The position numbers were made by a program, and so were the translations under genes. From Pseudomonadota bacterium (GTDB lineage Bacteria > Pseudomonadota > Gammaproteobacteria > Burkholderiales > Burkholderiaceae_E), in the NCBI GenBank assembly GCA_023389055.1, contig JAEWFA010000053.1, forward strand, positions 96,402-160,401: a DNA stretch of 64,000 bases, written 5' to 3'. The notes below the pieces were generated by a model. It was not told the DNA's origin. It saw nothing but the letters and a program-made list of their open reading frames with translations, and did no database searches. Positions 59,927 to 64,000 of this stretch are shown here, piece by piece. Position 1 is the stretch's first letter; each line of letters starts with the position of its first letter.

Positions 59927-59959
59927 GGACCGCGGCGACGCACGAGCGAGCCGCGGTCC
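59927..59959. terminator. Inverted repeat between convergent genes
   Basis: GGACCGCGG and CCGCGGTCC form a perfect nine-base stem around a 15-base loop in the 45-base gap between the DUF4382 gene and the kinase gene. No T tract; a weak bidirectional terminator candidate. Confidence 0.4.
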
Positions 59960-59964
59960 GCCAC

Positions 59965-61140
59965 TCAAGGTCGGCGCTCGGACGGGGAATCGCTGGCGCC
60001 TTCACGCGCCTCGTGCGCCAGCGGCAATCGCAGCGCGAAGACGCTCCCCTTGCCGACGCCGGGGCTGCGCGCCTCCACGCCCCCGCCATGCATCGCTGCG
60101 AGCTCCTTCACGACCGCGAGCCCTACGCCGAGCCCCGGCACCGTCGCATGTGAATCGTCGCGCGTGAACAGCTCGAAGATGCGCGGCAACATTTCCGGCG
60201 CGATACCCGCGCCGTCGTCGGTTACGCGGATCACCGCCATTTCCGCTTCGATCGTCGCGCTGATCGCGATATGTCCGCCCGGCGGCGTGAACTTGATCGC
60301 GTTGCCGAGCAGGTTCAACAGCATCTGCTGAAGTCGTTGCGGGTCGGCGTCGACCGCGAAGCGGATCGGCGGATACGTACACACGAGGCTTTGCCCTTTC
60401 TGCTCGACTGTGGCGCTCACGGCCGCCGCCGCATGGTCGATCGCGTCCTGGACGACGGTAGGCTCACGCACCAACCGCAGCCGCTCGAGCGTCGGATGCC
60501 AGCTGCGCACGAGATCGTCGAGCAGCTTCGACATCGCGTCGAGTTGGCGCTGCAGAATGTCGAGTGACCGACGTCGCACCGTCTCGTCGTGCGACATGCC
60601 GATCAGCGTCGCGGAGTTCTGCATCGGCGCAAGCGCGTTTCGCATCTCGTGGGCGATCGACACCACGTACGCGGCCCGGCGCTCGTGCTCGCGCTCGCGC
60701 ACCGCGAGCCGGTTCTGCGTCGCGACGACCTGGGTGCGCAGGTCGGTGCGGTCGCGGATCAGCTTGACGAGCAGCGAGACTCCTTCGCCGGGCTCGCGCA
60801 GCGCCGTCAGTACGCCGCTGCCCCAGAAGCGGCTGCCGTTCTTGCGCAGATGCCAGCGATCGTCCTCGGATCGGCCGGTGGCGATCGCCGCGCGGATCTC
60901 CTGTTGATCGAGGCCCATTCGACGGTCTTCGGGCGTGAAAAGCCGCGCCAGGTCGAGTCCGACTGCCTCGCTCTCTTCGTAGCCGAAAAGACGGGTTGCT
61001 GCACCGCGCCAGGCCTCGATCGTTCCATCGGGTCGCGCGACGATCAGCGCGTGCTCGGTGGCGTTGCGCAGGAAGCGCTCGAGCACCTCGTGGAAATCGT
61101 TCCGTGGAACGGCAGGCATACGATCGCGCAAGGCTGGCAC
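59965..61140 (-). CDS. PAS-domain sensor histidine kinase
   Basis: The 391-residue soluble kinase has a PAS domain (about 20-135: ATEHALIVARPDGTIEAWRGAATRLFGYEESEAVG), a coiled stretch, the H box VVSIAHEMRNALAPMQNSATL (phospho-accepting His) and an ATPase domain with N box LLNLLGNAIKFTPPGG, G1 VTDDGAGIAP and G2 GLGVGLAVVKELAAMHGG. No membrane segment is visible, so it senses a cytoplasmic signal. No response regulator gene is adjacent. GTG 61140 is listed; ATG 61119 is an alternative start. Confidence 0.9.
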   Translation of the reverse strand: MPALRDRMPAVPRNDFHEVLERFLRNATEHALIVARPDGTIEAWRGAATRLFGYEESEAVGLDLARLFTPEDRRMGLDQQEIRAAIATGRSEDDRWHLRKNGSRFWGSGVLTALREPGEGVSLLVKLIRDRTDLRTQVVATQNRLAVREREHERRAAYVVSIAHEMRNALAPMQNSATLIGMSHDETVRRRSLDILQRQLDAMSKLLDDLVRSWHPTLERLRLVREPTVVQDAIDHAAAAVSATVEQKGQSLVCTYPPIRFAVDADPQRLQQMLLNLLGNAIKFTPPGGHIAISATIEAEMAVIRVTDDGAGIAPEMLPRIFELFTRDDSHATVPGLGVGLAVVKELAAMHGGGVEARSPGVGKGSVFALRLPLAHEAREGASDSPSERRP

Positions 61141-61284
61141 CGAAGACGCCTGCGACCTTGCACAGCCGATGCCCGGCCAAACGCCCGAGCTTCGTATGCG
61201 CAGGGGCGCGACGGCTGCAGCGAGTCGCTAGAATCGGTCGAGCGCCTGTGCGTACCTGCGGCGCCATCCATCGCGGGAGATCGA

Positions 61285-62265
61285 ATGAAAGCCGTCGTCT
61301 GCAGGCAGTGGGGGCCGCCCGAGTCGCTGGTGGTCGAGGAGGTCGCGTCGCCCGTGCCGGCGGCCGGCGAGGTGCTGATCGACGTGCAGGCGGCCGGGGT
61401 CAATTTTCCCGATTCGCTGATCATCCAGAAGAAGTACCAGGTGCAGCCCCAGTTGCCGTTCACGCCGGGTGCGGAGGTCGCGGGCGTCGTCCGCTCGGTG
61501 GGCGAGGGCGTCACGCAGTGGAAAGCCGGCGATCGCGTGATCGCGAACGCGCCATGGGGCGGTTACGCCGAGCAACTGGTCGCGGACGCGCAGCGCGTCG
61601 TTCCGATGCCCGACGGGATGGATTTCGCGACCGCGTCGGCCTACGTGCTCGCGTACGGCACGAGCCTGTTCGCGTTGAAGGACCGTGCGCAGTTGAAGGC
61701 CGGCGAGACGCTGCTCGTGCTCGGCGCCGCCGGCGGCGTGGGAATCGCCGCGGTGGAGATCGGCAAGGCGATGGGCGCGCACGTGATTGCCTGTGCGTCG
61801 AGCGAGGACAAGCTCGCACTGTGCCGCGAGCACGGCGCCGACGCGACGATCGACTATTCGCGCGAGAATCTGCGCGAACGCATCGCTGCCCTGACCGGCG
61901 GCAACGGGCCCGACGTGATCTACGACCCGGTGGGCGGCGAACTCACCGAGCAGGCGTTCCGCTCGATCGCGTGGGAAGGTCGGCACCTGGTCATCGGCTT
62001 CGCCTCGGGTGAGATTCCGAAGATGCCGCTGAACCTGCCGCTGCTGAAGACTGCCTCGCTGGTCGGTGCGTTCTGGGGCAACTTCGTGCAGCGCGATCCG
62101 AAGCGAACGCGTGAGCACATGAAGGAACTGTTCGCTTTGCATTCGTCGCAGAAGGTGCGTCCCCCGGTGACGCACCGCTATCGGCTCGAGCAGGCCGGTC
62201 AGGCGCTGCGCGACGTGATGGAGCGGCGAGTGAAAGGCAAGGTGGTCATCCTGCCGAGGGATTGA
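61285..62265 (+). CDS. NADPH:quinone oxidoreductase family protein
   Basis: The 326-residue zinc-free medium-chain dehydrogenase has the catalytic N-terminal part (MKAVVCRQWGPPESLVVEEV, AAGVNFPDSLIIQKKYQ, PFTPGAEVAGVV) and the Rossmann motif LVLGAAGGVGIAAVEIGKAMGA. It likely reduces quinones or enones with NADPH. GGGAGA precedes ATG 61285. Its end overlaps the convergent isomerase-like gene by 20 bases. Confidence 0.9.
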   Translation: MKAVVCRQWGPPESLVVEEVASPVPAAGEVLIDVQAAGVNFPDSLIIQKKYQVQPQLPFTPGAEVAGVVRSVGEGVTQWKAGDRVIANAPWGGYAEQLVADAQRVVPMPDGMDFATASAYVLAYGTSLFALKDRAQLKAGETLLVLGAAGGVGIAAVEIGKAMGAHVIACASSEDKLALCREHGADATIDYSRENLRERIAALTGGNGPDVIYDPVGGELTEQAFRSIAWEGRHLVIGFASGEIPKMPLNLPLLKTASLVGAFWGNFVQRDPKRTREHMKELFALHSSQKVRPPVTHRYRLEQAGQALRDVMERRVKGKVVILPRD

Positions 62266-62905
62266 CCGGTGCCCGCGAGCGTTGCACGCCTTCGGGCAGC
62301 GCGCGCGCCGCGCGCAGCGTGTCCGACGCGAAGAACGCATCGCCTCCCAGGCGCGCGACCAGCATCGGCATCGCGTCGAAGCCCCAGTAGCGCTCGCCGT
62401 CGATCACCGTGCTCGGAACGCCGAAGACGCCGGCGGCGATCGCCTCGTCGGTATTCGCGCGCAGGGCCTGCTTGACCTCCGGGGATTCGAGCGCGGCGGG
62501 CGCCGTGCCGAGTTCGTCCAGCAGCGCCGCGAACGCATCGCGCTCGTGGGGCACGTGTCCCTCGCGCCAGACGAAGGCGAACAGCCTTCGCACGACGTCG
62601 AGCTCGCTTCGCGCGGCAATGGCCAGGCGCAGCAGCGGCAGCGGCACGAAGGGATGCATCGGCGGCAGCTTCAACGGGATGCCCTGCGAGTGCGCGATCC
62701 ACGCGACGTGCTCGAAGGTCCATTGCCGCTTCGGCGCAATCTCGGCCGGCCCGACGTTGCCCCAGTGCTTCAGCAACCCGGCGAACAGCACCGGCCGGCA
62801 TCGAAGCGTGGCGCGCTCGGCGATGCGATCGAGTTGGGTGCTCTGCAGGTAGGCGAACGGCGAAACGAAATCGAAGTACCAGTCGACCGTCCTGTCCTTC
62901 GTCAT
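62246..62905 (-). CDS. 2-hydroxychromene-2-carboxylate isomerase/DsbA-fold family protein
   Basis: The 219-residue protein has the kappa-class GST/DsbA fold: VDWYFDFVSPFAYLQSTQLD at the N-terminus (Ser replacing the CxxC cysteine), helical insert, and GVFGVPSTVIDGERYWGFDAMPML at the C-terminus. Related enzymes use glutathione in aromatic catabolism; others have unknown substrates. Its start overlaps the stop of the enoyl-CoA hydratase gene (ATGA), so the two are coupled. Confidence 0.87.
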   Translation of the reverse strand: MTKDRTVDWYFDFVSPFAYLQSTQLDRIAERATLRCRPVLFAGLLKHWGNVGPAEIAPKRQWTFEHVAWIAHSQGIPLKLPPMHPFVPLPLLRLAIAARSELDVVRRLFAFVWREGHVPHERDAFAALLDELGTAPAALESPEVKQALRANTDEAIAAGVFGVPSTVIDGERYWGFDAMPMLVARLGGDAFFASDTLRAARALPEGVQRSRAPVNPSAG

Positions 62906-63762
62906 GGCGCGTTGCTCCCGTCGCCGGACGGGGCGCCGGCGTCGGCGAAGCGGCGCAACGGTTCGAGGTCGGGGAAATCGGGTGCGCGCTTCTCGGTGCG
63001 CGCGCGGATCGCTTCGGCGACGGCTTCGTTGTCCCACAGCCCCGACTGCAGCCAACCCATCTGCTGCAGGCCGTCGGCGACGCCGTGGTCGCGCGCATAG
63101 TCGATCGCCTGCTTGGTCGCCCAGACGGCGACCGGCGGCTTCGTCGCGATCTCGCGAGCGACGTCCATCACCTCGTCGAGCATCGCTTCCTGCGTCTCGA
63201 ACAGGTCGTTGACCAGGCCGAGCGCGAGCGCGCGCGCCGCCGGCAGGCGACGCCCCGTGTAGGCGAGCTCGCGTGCGATGCCCTCGGGAATCAGCTTCGG
63301 CAATCGTTGCAGCGTACCGAGATCGGCGGCCAGTCCGATGTTGATCTCCTGCACGCAGAAGAACGCGTCGTTCGTGCAGTAGCGCAGGTCGCAGGCGCAG
63401 ACGAGATCGACGCCGCCGCCGATGCACCCGCCCTGGATCGCCGCGATGACCGGCATCCGCAACTGCGCGAGCCGATCGAAAGTGCGCTGCATGTCGGCGA
63501 GCAGCAGCGCGATATTCGCCCGCGAAGCCGCCCGCGAATCGTCCAGCAAGATCGCCGAGCCGAAAGCTTCGAGCGCCATCCCCGCACTGAAGTGCTTGCC
63601 GCTGGAATCGATCACCAGCACGCGCGCCGGCGCCTCGCGCTGCAGCCGCTCCAGGATCTCGTCGAGCTCCCGCCAGAACGACGGACTCATCGCATTGAAC
63701 GCCTCGGGCCGGTCCAGCGTGAGCCGAGCGACACGATCGACGATCTCGAATCGAAAATTCAC
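62902..63762 (-). CDS. Enoyl-CoA hydratase/isomerase family protein
   Basis: The 286-residue crotonase has the two oxyanion-hole segments DSSGKHFSAGMALEAF and IQGGCIGGGVDLVCACDLRYC. Residues at NIGLAADLGTLQRLP fit the dienoyl-CoA isomerase-like subgroup (Asp in the active site), so it may isomerise dienoyl-CoA. It starts at GTG 63762 after GGAGG and overlaps the isomerase-like gene downstream. It is intact, unlike the crotonase remnant at 3093-3747. Confidence 0.9.
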   Translation of the reverse strand: MNFRFEIVDRVARLTLDRPEAFNAMSPSFWRELDEILERLQREAPARVLVIDSSGKHFSAGMALEAFGSAILLDDSRAASRANIALLLADMQRTFDRLAQLRMPVIAAIQGGCIGGGVDLVCACDLRYCTNDAFFCVQEINIGLAADLGTLQRLPKLIPEGIARELAYTGRRLPAARALALGLVNDLFETQEAMLDEVMDVAREIATKPPVAVWATKQAIDYARDHGVADGLQQMGWLQSGLWDNEAVAEAIRARTEKRAPDFPDLEPLRRFADAGAPSGDGSNAP

Positions 63763-64000
63763 TCGTCATCCTCCAGAGGCGATCGGGCCGGTTCGAGTCG
63801 CCGGAAATGGCGTGGCAAGACTGCCGCGGGTCCCGATCCGTTGTGGTTTCATCCTAGCAGTGAACGCTCGCGCGGCGTCGCGCACCCCGGGACGCAACGA
63901 CGGCGCGAGAGCAAACGGGCGCACGCGCGACGCGCGCTCGGCGAGCCGGCCGCTACCGAAAGCAAACTCGCGGGACCCGTCGCCGTGGGGCGCGCAGCGC
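63763..64000. other. Window edge, no gene seen
   Basis: The last 238 bases hold the likely promoter of the crotonase gene on the minus strand and otherwise show no gene I can support. A T-rich stretch (TTGTGGTTTCATCC) near 63841 is the only AT-richer patch. Confidence 0.5.

Overview
The window is GC-rich chromosomal DNA from a betaproteobacterium, most likely of the order Burkholderiales. The evidence is the gene order tpiA-secG-tRNA-Leu-nuoA to nuoN, the sigma factor/DUF3619/DUF3106/RDD cluster, the ilvI-ilvH-ilvC-psd-pssA run, and Tad pilus and PEP-CTERM genes of betaproteobacterial type. No replication origin, rRNA, integrase, transposase or CRISPR array was found.

Region 1 (1-5.8 kb) follows the 3' end of clpB and is a decaying accessory zone. 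It holds a DUF433/Phd/PIN toxin-antitoxin remnant, an apparently intact ParE/RelE-Xre module, a frameshifted ORF, a lipoprotein, a spliced HigA-like remnant, a crotonase gene with an internal deletion, a cysteine-hydrolase gene broken by an inversion of its own first half, and two low-GC genes (a small unknown protein and an ICMT-like membrane methyltransferase). A 54-bp hairpin repeat occurs twice here, each time beside a broken toxin-antitoxin gene.

Region 2 (5.8-21 kb) is a full Tad/Flp pilus locus: tadE, a TadG-like gene, two Flp pilins separated by a hairpin, the CpaA peptidase, an unusual winged-helix/AAA-type ATPase, cpaB, the CpaC/RcpA secretin, a small lipoprotein, tadZ, tadA, tadB, tadC, a large Ig-repeat lipoprotein and a TPR/LytR_C lipoprotein. 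Together they would make, process, export and anchor a type IVc pilus.

Region 3 (21-31.5 kb) has tex, a PEP-CTERM protein with a sigma-54-like promoter, a 702-residue lipoprotein divergent from a LuxR regulator across a perfect 22-bp dyad, three VapBC-type toxin-antitoxin modules, and a ketopantoate reductase-like gene.

Region 4 (31.6-42.7 kb) is mostly core metabolism: a basic amino-acid decarboxylase, the ECF sigma cluster, branched-chain amino-acid synthesis (ilvI, ilvH, ilvC), phosphatidylethanolamine synthesis (psd, pssA), tpiA and secG.

Region 5 (42.7-57.8 kb) is tRNA-Leu(GAG) followed by the 14-gene respiratory complex I operon. Between nuoC and nuoD lies a tandemly duplicated, strongly structured element that duplicates the nuoD start and places the real nuoD start codon in the loop of an 18-bp stem. 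I consider this the most unusual signal in the window.

Region 6 (57.8-64 kb) has a NUDIX hydrolase, tRNA-Ser(UGA), a DUF4382 lipoprotein, a PAS histidine kinase, a quinone oxidoreductase, and an overlapping pair encoding an enoyl-CoA hydratase-family protein and a thioredoxin-fold isomerase-like protein.
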